Positions 25,468-33,901 of a stretch of DNA of 64,000 bases are shown piece by piece (position 1 is the stretch's first letter; every line of letters begins with the position of its first letter). The DNA comes from Roseimaritima multifibrata. Lineage in GTDB: Bacteria; Planctomycetota; Planctomycetia; Pirellulales; Pirellulaceae. The notes beneath the pieces are model-generated. The model made no database searches and was not told the DNA's origin. It saw only the letters and a program-made list of their open reading frames with translations. The stretch is taken from the NCBI RefSeq assembly GCF_007741495.1, contig NZ_CP036262.1, positions 6,634,001-6,698,000 of the forward strand. The letters run 5' to 3'. The translations under genes were made by a program, and so were the position numbers.

Positions 25468-26688
25468 TTACTTCAGCCCTAGCCCAGTCGAACGTTTATC
25501 CAATGCTCCCTTCAACCCCAACTGCCTTGGATCGCGAGCCAATTTATCGCTGAGGATTCGGACATCGTCTAAGATCGGGCGGATTCTGGTCGAAGCTCCT
25601 TCGACATTGTCGACGACTCGTTTGATCTGCCAGTACAGCTCGTCATCTTCGATCAAGCGACGCAGCGTCCCGTCCCCCTCGTTCAAGCGTTTGCTGAAGA
25701 CGCCGACTTCATGCAACGTCACCTGCAGATTGTCCAGGTTGACCAACAATCCATCCACCAGTTCATCACTCCGCTCGGCGAACGGACGCGTAATCTCTTC
25801 GACGTTTCTAACGGTCTGGCTCATGCTATTGACCGTTTCCTCCGCTGCGATCCCGACCTTTTCAAAACTCTGCATCGTCCGCTGAGTCGACGCGAAGGCT
25901 TGCCCGGCTTCGTTTAAGACCTTGGGAAACTCCTGCATCGAATCTTTGATCGCTTGCTGCATTTGAGGATCTCCAACCAATGACCGGACCTCCTGCAACG
26001 TATCACGGAAGTCCTGCACGGCAGCTCGAGTCTGATCGGTCATCTCGTTGATTTGAGTCCCCGTGCCACCGATGGCGGTCCGAGCATCGCCCGCCAACAT
26101 CGTGATCGAATCACTTGCCTGAGCCACCGAATTGCCGGCGGTCTGCATCGTCGCCAACGTCTCGCGGACCTGGTCTTCTAAACCGACCAAGACAGCAAAC
26201 GGATCCCCCGCAACTTTGCCACGTCCGATGAAATCGCCATCCGAAGCCCGTACCGAAATCAACTTGCGTTCGGCAGGTTCCAGCAATCGATTGGGCGGAG
26301 TCCCCGCTTGCCCGTCCAGCAAACTAATCAACTCATGCTGGCTGCGGCGAACGAATTCTAGGTTCGCGTCGCCGGTCACAAACGACCCCATCGAAATTCG
26401 AGGGATGTAGGCCGGCGTCGGCGCGTACTTTGATTCGATCTCCATCGTCAATTCCACTCCCCCGTCCAGCATCAGCTTGATATCGCTGACGCGGCCGATC
26501 TTGACACCGTCGCGAAGGACCGGAGTGTTCGCACTGACACCTGGAGCCGAATCGAAGATCGCTGTCACCTGCACATCACTGGACAACAGCGCAGGGAAAG
26601 CCCCGAACAGGAACATCAAAATAATGAAGACGGCCACCGAGGCGACGACTAATACGCCGACTCCAAACCGCAACCGATTCTCATCCAT
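25468..26688 (-). CDS. mlaD: MCE-domain lipid transport protein (MlaD family)
   Basis: A 406-residue protein with one N-terminal membrane helix (about 8-32), an MCE domain (about 38-115, with VRDGVKIGRV-type PVLRDGVKIGRVSDI and ISMGSFVTGDANLEFV) and a long helical C-terminal part rich in Gln/Thr/Glu that resembles the needle-forming region of long MCE proteins. In the Mla system MlaD hexamers bind phospholipid in the periplasm next to MlaE/MlaF. It is the third gene of an mlaE-mlaF-mlaD order; the gap to mlaF is 145 bases and holds an octamer array. No MlaA, B or C is seen here. Confidence 0.88.
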   Translation of the reverse strand: MDENRLRFGVGVLVVASVAVFIILMFLFGAFPALLSSDVQVTAIFDSAPGVSANTPVLRDGVKIGRVSDIKLMLDGGVELTMEIESKYAPTPAYIPRISMGSFVTGDANLEFVRRSQHELISLLDGQAGTPPNRLLEPAERKLISVRASDGDFIGRGKVAGDPFAVLVGLEDQVRETLATMQTAGNSVAQASDSITMLAGDARTAIGGTGTQINEMTDQTRAAVQDFRDTLQEVRSLVGDPQMQQAIKDSMQEFPKVLNEAGQAFASTQRTMQSFEKVGIAAEETVNSMSQTVRNVEEITRPFAERSDELVDGLLVNLDNLQVTLHEVGVFSKRLNEGDGTLRRLIEDDELYWQIKRVVDNVEGASTRIRPILDDVRILSDKLARDPRQLGLKGALDKRSTGLGLK

Positions 26689-26770
26689 GATTCAAAAACT
26701 CCTAGGCCGAAAAACAACAACTCACACAAACTTTCCAGTTTGCTCTAGCCCGAAAAAACCGGCTCACTCC

Positions 26771-26834
26771 TTCACTCCTTCACTCCTTCACTCCTTCACT
26801 CCTTCACTCCTTGTCTCCTTGTCTCCTTGTCTCC
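26771..26834 (+). repeat. TTCACTCC x5 then TTGTCTCC x3 array
   Basis: Five TTCACTCC (26771-26810) and three TTGTCTCC (26811-26834) octamers end exactly at the mlaF stop codon (complement of CTA, 26834-26836). They sit inside the mlaF-mlaD gap. Confidence 0.95.
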
Positions 26835-27673
26835 TACCCTCTTGCCGCAATCAACTCGTTCAATCTCTCTCCTGCTTCTCCTCGCACAAACTGCCGCACG
26901 CGTCGATCTTCGGCATGTTCCAAATCGCTTGGAGGCCCATCGAAAAGGACCTGCGATTCATGCTCGGCCAGCCGAGTCCTTGGGAACAACATCAGCACGC
27001 GGTCGGCAACTTTCCTTGCCGTATGCATGTCGTGCGTCACCACGATACTGGTCACCGGAAAACGCCGCCGAGTCCCCAAGATCAGTTCGTTAATGACGTC
27101 ACTCATGATCGGATCCAACCCGGTCGTCGGTTCGTCGTAAACCAACAGCTCGGGTTCCATGATCAGGGCTCGAGCCAACCCGACACGTTTCCGCATCCCT
27201 CCCGACAACTCCGCCGGCCGTTTCTTAGCGACTTCCGGAGGCAACCCGACCTCGGCCAAGCGGTCCATGACTCGTTCGTTGATTTCGTCGTCGTCTGCCA
27301 TCCGATGCTGTTGCAACGGGAACGCCACATTCTGGCGAATGGTCATACTGTCGAACAAAGCCGCATTCTGGAAAACGAAGCCCATTCGTTTGCGGACTTC
27401 CGTCAACCGCTTGTCATCCAGCTTGGCCAAATCATCATCATCAAACAGGACGCGCCCCGAGATCGGTTTCACCAGCCCCACCAACGTCTTCAGCAGGACC
27501 GTCTTGCCACATCCGCTCTCGCCGATGATCGCCAGAGTCTGACCACGGGGGATACTCAACTGGATATTTCGCAAAACCATTTGCCGGCCAAACATCACCG
27601 ACAGATTCTCAGCGCGAACCAAATCCGCCCCCGGTTCGTTCTCGTCATCCCGATCCAGTTCATCAAGATTCAT
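26834..27673 (-). CDS. mlaF: MlaF-type ABC transporter ATPase
   Basis: A 279-residue cytoplasmic ATPase for phospholipid transport across the inner membrane. Visible motifs: Walker A GESGCGKT near 54-61, Q-loop VFQNAALFDSMT near 98-109, signature LSGGMRKRVGLARAL near 155-169 and Walker B LLVYDEPTTGLDP near 175-187. LSGGM and the DPTTGLDP wording are typical for MlaF/Ttg2A. The last residues (RLNELIAARG) run into an octamer array that begins at the stop codon. It follows mlaE, with a 262-base gap that contains interspersed repeats. Confidence 0.93.
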   Translation of the reverse strand: MNLDELDRDDENEPGADLVRAENLSVMFGRQMVLRNIQLSIPRGQTLAIIGESGCGKTVLLKTLVGLVKPISGRVLFDDDDLAKLDDKRLTEVRKRMGFVFQNAALFDSMTIRQNVAFPLQQHRMADDDEINERVMDRLAEVGLPPEVAKKRPAELSGGMRKRVGLARALIMEPELLVYDEPTTGLDPIMSDVINELILGTRRRFPVTSIVVTHDMHTARKVADRVLMLFPRTRLAEHESQVLFDGPPSDLEHAEDRRVRQFVRGEAGERLNELIAARG

Positions 27674-27715
27674 CGTATAAGCCAGTAAAGAAACAACAAA
27701 AACGAAAACCAGAAT

Positions 27716-27924
27716 TTCTTAGCGGAACGGCGCGAGCCGTCCGGCCCTCCCCACCACCATCAACCGAACCACCACCACCTAGCCCGGCCTTCACATGCCC
27801 GACCTTCCTATGCCTCCCTCACACATCAGCCGAGCATGAATGTCTCACGCTTGTCACCTCTCGCGAAAGACGTCGATTCATAAGTGCCGGCCAAAAATCC
27901 CAACCCGACGCGTAAGCGAGGGAC
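27716..27924. repeat. Two interspersed elements in the mlaE-mlaF gap
   Basis: TTCTTAGCGGAACGGCGCGAGCC.. lies at 27716-27746 and half of the 10881 inverted repeat (ATCCCAACCCGACGCGTAAG..) lies at 27894-27924. Both are inside what should be one operon. Between them a short run of CCACCACC words is visible, without coding potential. Confidence 0.85.
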
Positions 27925-27935
27925 AACAGCCCACC

Positions 27936-28829
27936 CTACAAAATCGAAGCCCCTTCCGGATAGAAAGCAAAATACAGCGAATCGAGCACGATATTCAAAA
28001 ACAAATCGATCGCCAGGATCAACACAAACGAGTGGACGAACGAAGCCGTCGCAGCTCGCCCCACTCCATCGGCACCAGGCTGACAATTGAAGCCGCGATA
28101 GCAACTAACAACCGCAATCGTCCCCCCGAAGAAAAAGCTCTTAAAGATCCCACTACAGAAATCAAACCCACTAACAAACTCTCTGGAGTGATTCAGATAG
28201 GGAGCATGATCGATCCCCAGCACGATCACGCTGTAAAAGTAGCCACCGACGATCCCCATGAAATCGGCCATCACCGTCAATGCCGGGATCAACAAGATAC
28301 AAGCCAAAAAACGGGGGACGACCAGGTAGTGAATCGGATCGGCGCCCATCGTCGTCAGAGCATCGATCTGCTCAGTCACCCGCATCGTGCCCAAAACCGC
28401 CGCCATCGCACTACCGACACGCCCTGCTAGCATTGTCGCGGCAAGCACCGGCCCAAGTTCCCGCACCAGCGACATATTGATCACGGCGCCCAGTTGATTT
28501 TCCAGCCCAATCGACTGGAACTGGTAATAGCTTTGAACCGCCAAAACCATCCCGATAAAGGTTCCGGTCAGGGAAACGACTGGCAGACTGAGCACGCCGA
28601 CCTGATAAAAATTCGTCAGCAAAGTCCCCCGCGGAGGCAATCGCGTGAACAGCCAAACCATCATCCGCCAAGTAAAAATCCCCATATCGCCGACCAGCAT
28701 CAGCCCATCAACGGTACCGGCCCCCCAAGCCGAAACCCAGCGCACCAAGCCACTTGCTTGGGGAATCGAAGCCGAGCGTTTATCGGAAGCAACGGTAGCC
28801 ATCGCAGAATCCATCCTTCCCAGCAACAA
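27936..28829 (-). CDS. mlaE: MlaE-type ABC transporter permease
   Basis: A 297-residue membrane protein of the MlaE/TrbI-like permease family: LPPRGTLLTNFYQVGVLSLPVV near 64-85, GAVINMSLVRELGPVLAATMLAGRVGSAMAAVLGTM-type core near 130-165, then TEQIDALTTMGADPIHYLVVPRFLA near 168-192. These are the family's most conserved stretches. It forms the transport channel with MlaF and passes lipid to or from MlaD. It carries an N-terminal extension of about 40 residues before the first helix. The gene starts the mla set; an octamer array lies 130 bases upstream. Confidence 0.93.
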   Translation of the reverse strand: MLLGRMDSAMATVASDKRSASIPQASGLVRWVSAWGAGTVDGLMLVGDMGIFTWRMMVWLFTRLPPRGTLLTNFYQVGVLSLPVVSLTGTFIGMVLAVQSYYQFQSIGLENQLGAVINMSLVRELGPVLAATMLAGRVGSAMAAVLGTMRVTEQIDALTTMGADPIHYLVVPRFLACILLIPALTVMADFMGIVGGYFYSVIVLGIDHAPYLNHSREFVSGFDFCSGIFKSFFFGGTIAVVSCYRGFNCQPGADGVGRAATASFVHSFVLILAIDLFLNIVLDSLYFAFYPEGASIL

Positions 28830-28962
28830 AGGGGCGCAAACCGACCACCAACAAAGCAGCCTGTTAAACTGTATCGACCACGCAAACCCAACCGATCAAC
28901 AAAAAAAGAATAAAGACCCACCACCCCACCACCAATTGTCTCCTCCACCACTCCACCACTCC

Positions 28963-29135
28963 TTCACTCCTTGTCTCCTTGTCTCCGCACCCTACCAACT
29001 CCACAGAGGGATCCCTGTTTTGTTTTCCCAAGCTACTACGTACAGTAAACAAACGACTTCCGGAAAAAACCGATATCCAAGCAGCCTAGGTTTTTAGGCA
29101 GCGCGGCCGGACGGCTCGCGCCGTTCCGCTAAGAA
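28963..29135. repeat. Short octamer array and an interspersed element upstream of mlaE
   Basis: One TTCACTCC and two TTGTCTCC octamers (28963-28986) are preceded by a CCACCACTCC-rich stretch. A GGCCGGACGGCTCGCGCCG..CCGCTAAGAA element lies at 29105-29135. The 465-base gap (28830-29295) between mlaE and the FHA-like gene holds no gene. Confidence 0.85.
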
Positions 29136-29263
29136 CCCTAGTAGGGCCGGCTTTCCACCTGCCAAAGCACGAAGAGGTCCGGAACCACGTCGGAGACACC
29201 TCGATGTCTCCGCGAGCACACAGATTAAATCGACGAAAGATCCGAACAAGAACTGAAAACGAC

Positions 29264-29288
29264 AACAGCAAGCACGGTGCTTGCTGTT
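29264..29288. promoter_or_regulatory. Perfect 12-bp palindrome just upstream of the FHA-like gene
   Basis: AACAGCAAGCAC and its complement are separated by one G, and the right arm ends 7 bases before ATG 29296. It could be an operator or a hairpin that limits translation of the downstream gene. The symmetry is certain; the role is a guess. Confidence 0.4.
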
Positions 29289-29295
29289 AAACCAA

Positions 29296-30273
29296 ATGGT
29301 TAAGCAGTTGCCTACAAGGTTGGGTGCAACGGTGAATCAAGTCTCTTCTCCGCTCTGGGCCGCCTCCGCTTGGTCCGTATCGATCGCTGCCGCGGGAGAA
29401 ACGCGCGTCGTCACACCGCGGCTTCCGTTTGCTCGAGTCGGCTCTCACCCTAAATGCGAGATCTCGCTCCCCGCATCGGGGCTACCCGACGTCGCATTCC
29501 TGCTGATCGTGCACGGGACATCCGCCGAAGCTTGGCCGCTGGCGTTGATGGAGCCTGCCGCATGGGGGCCTCTTGCCCCCGAGCAAGTCCTATCCGTCGG
29601 CGCCTGCAAACTGACGGTAACGCTGAACCCAAAGGCCAGTTCAAATGCCCAACAGCCGGCACCACATTTTCCAGGGTTAGAATTCTCCGGCCCCAAAGGC
29701 CGCTGGGACACGCAACTGAAACGCCCAGTCACCATCTTTGGCAGTGCCCCGCCCAGTGCCATGCGGCTGAAACACGACTCACTGGCCCCCTGTCACGGTT
29801 GTTTTGTATCTCTAACAACGGGCCTCTGGTTTCTAAAGCTAGCCAGCCGAATCACCCCACAAGGCAAATGGACGCTAAGCGAAAAACCAAGCCTCACGCG
29901 AGTCCAATCCAACACCGGCCTAGACCTAGGCAGCGTCCAAGTCCGACAACTAGCCCCCCCAGCGAGCAAGAAGAACAGCGCAGCAGATAAGAAAACCAAG
30001 GCGGCGGCACAAAAAACCAGCGTAGCCACGAAAACCAAGCCACCTGCGCCACAAACTCAACCAAGCAGCACCGAGAGCGGCGCAGCAAGAATCGTCAGCG
30101 CCGAGCAACTAACTCACAACGTCACCGGCAGCATCGTCCACCTAAGCCGCCGCAGGCACTGGAAACGAAGACTAGCCGTCGGGATCGTCCTAGCCCTAGT
30201 AACCTTCGTAGCCACCGCCATCATCCTCCAAATCTGGAAAACCGTCCAAGCGGAAGTAGCAGGATGGGCTTAG
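29296..30273 (+). CDS. FHA-like protein with C-terminal membrane anchor
   Basis: A 325-residue protein. The N-terminal 100 residues look like an FHA fold ([22 protein letters not shown], near 51-72 in the chain, matches the G.s..cdI.lp...VS.. pattern); a second, weaker half with [15 protein letters not shown] near 140-155 may be another FHA-type repeat. A Lys/Ala/Pro/Thr-rich linker (about 220-265) leads to one C-terminal helix (about 297-317), so the protein is probably tail-anchored. FHA domains bind phosphothreonine. The usual Ser-x-x-His/Asn details are only partly preserved, so binding is not assured. ATG 29296 is used; a TTG at 29281 is also in frame. Its stop is followed at once by an octamer array. 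Confidence 0.55.
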   Translation: MVKQLPTRLGATVNQVSSPLWAASAWSVSIAAAGETRVVTPRLPFARVGSHPKCEISLPASGLPDVAFLLIVHGTSAEAWPLALMEPAAWGPLAPEQVLSVGACKLTVTLNPKASSNAQQPAPHFPGLEFSGPKGRWDTQLKRPVTIFGSAPPSAMRLKHDSLAPCHGCFVSLTTGLWFLKLASRITPQGKWTLSEKPSLTRVQSNTGLDLGSVQVRQLAPPASKKNSAADKKTKAAAQKTSVATKTKPPAPQTQPSSTESGAARIVSAEQLTHNVTGSIVHLSRRRHWKRRLAVGIVLALVTFVATAIILQIWKTVQAEVAGWA

Positions 30274-30280
30274 GGAGTGA

Positions 30281-30440
30281 GGAGACAAGGAGACAAGGAG
30301 ACAAGGAGACAAGGAGACAAGGAGACAAGGAGTGAAGGAGTGAAGGAGTGAAGGAGTGAAGGAGTGAAGGAGTGAAGGAGTGAAGGAGTGAAGGAGTGAA
30401 GGAGTGAAGGAGTGAAGGAGTGAAGGAGTGAAGGAGTGAA
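30281..30440 (-). repeat. Octamer array, TTCACTCC x14 and TTGTCTCC x6 on the minus strand
   Basis: On the plus strand: six GGAGACAA (30281-30328) then fourteen GGAGTGAA (30329-30440), all perfect and in phase. A single GGAGTGA (30274-30280) joins the array to the TAG stop of the FHA-like gene (30271-30273). This is the longest array in the window. Confidence 0.97.
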
Positions 30441-30548
30441 GGAGCCACGCATGCAGTGGCCGTCAGTTGGATTGCGAAACAAAGGATTTCCTACCAACGA
30501 CCAACAATCTATTTCAGCACCGCCCCAAAAAAACGCCCGCCCCTCTCC

Positions 30549-30699
30549 GTGTCTCCGTGTCTCCGTGTCTCCGTGTCTCCGTGTCTCCGTGTCTCCGTGT
30601 CTCCGTGTCTCCGTGTCTCCGTGTCTCCCAACTCCCAACTCCCAACTCCCAACTCCCAACTCCCAACTCCCAACTCCCAACTCCCAACTCCCAACTCCC
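30549..30699 (+). repeat. GTGTCTCC x10 then AACTCCC x10 array
   Basis: Ten perfect GTGTCTCC octamers (30549-30628) and, after one C, ten perfect AACTCCC heptamers (30630-30699). The array ends 7 bases from the stop codon of the FemAB-like gene (complement of CTA at 30707-30709). The order of the two words is the reverse of that at 3001. Confidence 0.97.
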
Positions 30700-30706
30700 A
30701 GCTGCG

Positions 30707-31876
30707 CTAGGGAATCCCTCTTACAATCTCCGGCCCCATTAGCTTCGTGACCCACACGGGTAATCGCTGCCAGATCTTGATCAGCTTTTGGTTTCCGTCC
30801 GAATCGGGACGCATTGCGTCGGCGGATCCTTTTCGGATGTAGTATTGCCAGACGGCCGGGAACGGCTCGGCTCCCCATTGAGCCTTGAACTTATACGTCC
30901 CGCTGCCGACGCTACTGCGGCCAAAGTCGAACGTGTGGCTTTGCTTCTCGATCGCTCGAGCCAACAAGTGGCGGTACATCCACATATTGGCTCCGGTGTA
31001 ATTGAACGCCCGCAAACAGCTTGCACTCGGCACTTCAGTCACTCCGTCACAGTGAACCAGCAAAGCCCCTGCAACCGCTTGGCCATCTTTACGGACCACG
31101 CACAGCTCCGCACTCCCGGCGAACTCTTTCAGCGTCGCGGCGAACAGGCGCCGCGAGAAAACGGGAGTCCCCAAATCGCGCATGTTGACCGCGAAGACGG
31201 AGTAGAAATCAGACAAGAGTTCCTCGCCGCCCCAGACAACCGTCAACTCCGACTGCCCCGCCTTCCGAACCTGACTCCGCAGCTTTGACTTAAACGACTT
31301 GTCCAGCGCCTCATCCGAAGCCGGCAGCGCAAGTCGCATATGCACCTTATCGGTCCGCGAGAAATTCAATTTCGGGTGCCCCTCCACAGGAACTTCATGC
31401 CGAAGCTCCAGATAGCGAACATCCAACTCATCCGCCAGCGCACAAGCCCGATCAACCAACAACCCAGCGCCAACTCCTCCTCCACCGCCACCTCCTAGCG
31501 GAACGGCGCAAGCCGTCCGGCCCTCATCAACTCCACAAACCGAACCGCCACCCCAAACCCCACCGGTATTCAAATACGGCAACGAGACCAAAAACTTCCC
31601 AAACAGCGGCCCTTTCACCAGCATCAACGGCAGCACACCCAGGACGTCATCACGATCGCGCAAGACAAGCAAATAAGTCCTATGCCGCAGTCCCGCCGAG
31701 ATCGCCCGCCACCATTCCGCCCGGTGGCCAGCCAGCCGAGGCATCCCACCGGCATCCTGACCTTCATCCTCACCACGGCGCAGCAGAAAATCACCAAAAG
31801 CCGCTTCCGCAGCCCCATCACTCCCCCACCGCAAAACGTCCACATTCAAAGACCAAACTCCAAAGAAGCACAACAA
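30707..31876 (-). CDS. FemAB-like acyltransferase, PEP-CTERM-associated type, with translated repeat
   Basis: A GNAT-fold protein of up to 389 residues that resembles the FemAB-related proteins found with exosortase/PEP-CTERM and exopolysaccharide loci: [25 protein letters not shown].., [62 protein letters not shown], and [20 protein letters not shown]. Between LNTGGVW and LLVDRACAL, where relatives have a short loop, this protein has about 30 extra residues with GRTACAVPL and a run of seven Gly; the underlying DNA (31494-31521) is a copy of the interspersed repeat. No ATG exists near the start; TTG 31876, TTG 31849 or GTG 31843 are possible, and the later ones fit relatives better. Confidence 0.75.
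   Translation of the reverse strand: MLCFFGVWSLNVDVLRWGSDGAAEAAFGDFLLRRGEDEGQDAGGMPRLAGHRAEWWRAISAGLRHRTYLLVLRDRDDVLGVLPLMLVKGPLFGKFLVSLPYLNTGGVWGGGSVCGVDEGRTACAVPLGGGGGGGVGAGLLVDRACALADELDVRYLELRHEVPVEGHPKLNFSRTDKVHMRLALPASDEALDKSFKSKLRSQVRKAGQSELTVVWGGEELLSDFYSVFAVNMRDLGTPVFSRRLFAATLKEFAGSAELCVVRKDGQAVAGALLVHCDGVTEVPSASCLRAFNYTGANMWMYRHLLARAIEKQSHTFDFGRSSVGSGTYKFKAQWGAEPFPAVWQYYIRKGSADAMRPDSDGNQKLIKIWQRLPVWVTKLMGPEIVRGIP
31494..31521 (+). repeat. Interspersed repeat copy inside the FemAB-like gene
   Basis: CCTAGCGGAACGGCGCAAGC.. matches the TTCTTAGCGGAACGGCGCGAGCC element at 8134 and 27716 with two or three changes. It is read in frame on the minus strand and gives the GRTACAVPL stretch; one change removes the in-frame TAA that the standard element (CCGCTAAGAA) would carry in that frame or shifts it away from it. 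Confidence 0.85.
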
Positions 31877-31961
31877 GACAGCAAACTCTAGAACATTCTA
31901 ACCAAGAACAAAGGATCCCAGCCGCCCCAAGCACAAGCCACAACCTCCGCACCTCCGCACC

Positions 31962-32027
31962 AACTCCCAACTCCCAACTCCCAACTCCCAACTCCTTGTC
32001 TCCTTGTCTCCTTGTCTCCTTGTCTCC
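31962..32027 (+). repeat. AACTCCC x4 then TTGTCTCC x4 array
   Basis: Four AACTCCC heptamers (31962-31989), a partial AACTCC, then four TTGTCTCC octamers (31996-32027). It fills the divergent gap between the FemAB-like gene and the acyltransferase gene, 54 bases upstream of ATG 32082. Confidence 0.95.
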
Positions 32028-32081
32028 CCTATACTCCCATTCAAACAATCAACCCACTGCCCCAATCCCGAACAAACCAAA

Positions 32082-32981
32082 ATGCCCCGAGCCCCATGGC
32101 TTGACATCACCCGACTAATAGCGATGGCGATGGTCGCCGTGCAGCACGTGCTGTCAATATGCGATTTCCCGACTCCCCATCTACTATTCCAACTAGACTT
32201 AGGACAGATCGGTGTTGCAATCTTCTTTGCGATCAGCGGATTCCTGGCCCTCTCACCAAGTCCCTTAAACACACGCCAATGGCTCTTTAGGCGACTACTG
32301 CGAATCTACATTCCCTACTGGATTACTGTAGCAGGCTTGCTTACAGCAAACGCGATAGCGGGATACAAGCCAGTTTCAACATCCTTAGTCATCTCAGAGT
32401 TCCTCGGCTTAGCAGGCTGGACTCATCGCGGCCAATTGATAGGCGTCCATCTTTGGTTTATTTCCCTCCTACTATTCTGCTACCTTCTAGCTGCATTGAT
32501 TCGTAAATTCCCGGCCTTACTACCGCTAACCATCATCATTTCAATCGCATCCTTAGCAGCGGATGCACACTTTGCACAGCATACGATAGCCTTCCTAACC
32601 GGCGTCACATTATCGACCAACCCACACGCCATCAGGCCGCGATACCAGATACCAATCATCGCAATTGCTAGCCTAGCCGCATACAGTATCCACCCGGGGT
32701 TCATCACAATTGCGGTTGCAATAGTCGCCATCGGCACACAATTCCTCCCTGGATCCTTCTCACCAGCAACCATCACAAAACTTGCCAGGACATCCAACCT
32801 CTCCTACCACTTCTACTTGGTTCACGGCCCGGTCTACCTAGCGACCGCAAAGGGGCTAGACAAGTCGTTGCCAGCAACACTAATCATTGGAACCATCGCT
32901 GCAATTGCCGCCGCGTTAGTGCTTCACAAAATCGAGACCTTTATTCGCACACGGTTCTCCAAGCCTACAACAAACAAATAG
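32082..32981 (+). CDS. Acyltransferase 3 family membrane protein
   Basis: A 299-residue polytopic protein with about ten hydrophobic segments. The opening WLDITRLIAMAMVAVQHVL and the following FFAISGFLALS and FRRLLRIYIPYW are the conserved first-helix, second-helix and loop motifs of the acyltransferase 3 / OafA family, and HLWFISLLLFCYLL is the middle HxWFl motif. Such proteins O-acylate surface sugars in the membrane. ATG 32082 is used; the frame is open further upstream only because it runs through the octamer array. The base composition is richer in A/T than that of genes to its left. Confidence 0.85.
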   Translation: MPRAPWLDITRLIAMAMVAVQHVLSICDFPTPHLLFQLDLGQIGVAIFFAISGFLALSPSPLNTRQWLFRRLLRIYIPYWITVAGLLTANAIAGYKPVSTSLVISEFLGLAGWTHRGQLIGVHLWFISLLLFCYLLAALIRKFPALLPLTIIISIASLAADAHFAQHTIAFLTGVTLSTNPHAIRPRYQIPIIAIASLAAYSIHPGFITIAVAIVAIGTQFLPGSFSPATITKLARTSNLSYHFYLVHGPVYLATAKGLDKSLPATLIIGTIAAIAAALVLHKIETFIRTRFSKPTTNK

Positions 32982-33052
32982 CGAAGCCCCCCCTCGGGCA
33001 GCCTCTCGCTCCAGAACGGATACCGCACGCCGTTACCATACATCAACGAAAA

Positions 33053-33083
33053 AAGGCAGACCCTCCATTCGAGGACCTGCCTT
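33053..33083 (-). terminator. Intrinsic terminator of the PEP-CTERM gene
   Basis: On the minus strand a stem AAAGGCAGGTCCTC / GAGGGTCTGCCTTT (two mismatches, loop of about 5 bases) is followed by a run of six T (complement of 33049-33054). It lies about 54 bases after the stop of the PEP-CTERM gene and reads in the same direction, a standard rho-independent layout. Confidence 0.75.
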
Positions 33084-33136
33084 TCGTTCTATGTGCGGAA
33101 CCTGAAAATCAAGGCCCGTCAATTACTAATGACTCA

Positions 33137-33841
33137 CTAAGCAGCAGCAACCTTGCGACGACGACGTCCCATAACGCACGCTCCTGCAACACATCCCAAC
33201 AAAGTCAGGATCGAAGCTGGTTCGGGGACAGGATTGACCAAACCTTGGGCGACACCACTACCGACGACACCAGTAGTAAAATTCACGTTGAAAGATGAAC
33301 CATTCGCACTAGATCCAGACCCCAGGAAAAAATCCGAAGTCGAGCTAAAGAAACCCGGAGCATCAAAACTTACCGGAATAAAGCTAATTGAACCAGGCTC
33401 GATGGGAGGATCGACAGTCGTTGCACTAAAACCAAGGTACAGAGAACTGCTTGCTGCCAACTGCAAATATCCATCAGTTACGGTCAGGTTCAGTTCATCA
33501 AAACCATCCCCCAAAACCGTGGCAGTACCTGTCACCAGATTACCAATAAACGGACCCGCGCCAGTCAGGGCGCCGATTGTGCCGACAAATTCAACAGTCA
33601 AATTGCCCACGGGTCCTCCATCATTTCCCGTTAACATATAGTTAACAGTGATGCCCCCCCCTACATCCGCAACCCCCAAACCATCCATCGTCACCAGCCC
33701 ACCTGTGACGCTAAACGCTAAATCATTCTCCACGCTGTCAAATGGACCACCGTCGATTTGCGGAAAAACTCCCCCTGCATTTGCCTGAACGCAAACGGCC
33801 AACATCAAAATGGCTTGAATCGCCAATACTTTCATCTTCAT
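33137..33841 (-). CDS. PEP-CTERM sorting-domain secreted protein
   Basis: A 234-residue exported protein: signal peptide (about 1-22, MKMKVLAIQAILMLAVCVQANA), a Gly/Ser/Thr/Asn-rich body with beta-strand character, and a C-terminal sorting tail at about 205-234: VPEPAS, a hydrophobic helix (ILTLLGCVAGACVMG) and a basic RRRRK end. In PEP-CTERM systems an exosortase recognises this tail and the protein is moved to the surface, usually together with exopolysaccharide. No exosortase is in this window, though a FemAB-like protein of the same system is near. The body has no named domain. A clear terminator follows the gene. Confidence 0.88.
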   Translation of the reverse strand: MKMKVLAIQAILMLAVCVQANAGGVFPQIDGGPFDSVENDLAFSVTGGLVTMDGLGVADVGGGITVNYMLTGNDGGPVGNLTVEFVGTIGALTGAGPFIGNLVTGTATVLGDGFDELNLTVTDGYLQLAASSSLYLGFSATTVDPPIEPGSISFIPVSFDAPGFFSSTSDFFLGSGSSANGSSFNVNFTTGVVGSGVAQGLVNPVPEPASILTLLGCVAGACVMGRRRRKVAAA

Positions 33842-33901
33842 AATTCAAATTCTTTCATATCGAGAACATCGAGAAAAATACATCAAAGCAGATATTTTTC
33901 T

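Noticed and set aside
30281-30699. Coding repeats (Ser/Leu/His/Phe/Thr/Pro-rich frames) in the octamer arrays
   Set aside because: The units of 7 and 8 bases give open frames on several strands at once; they lie outside genes and have no start or domain.
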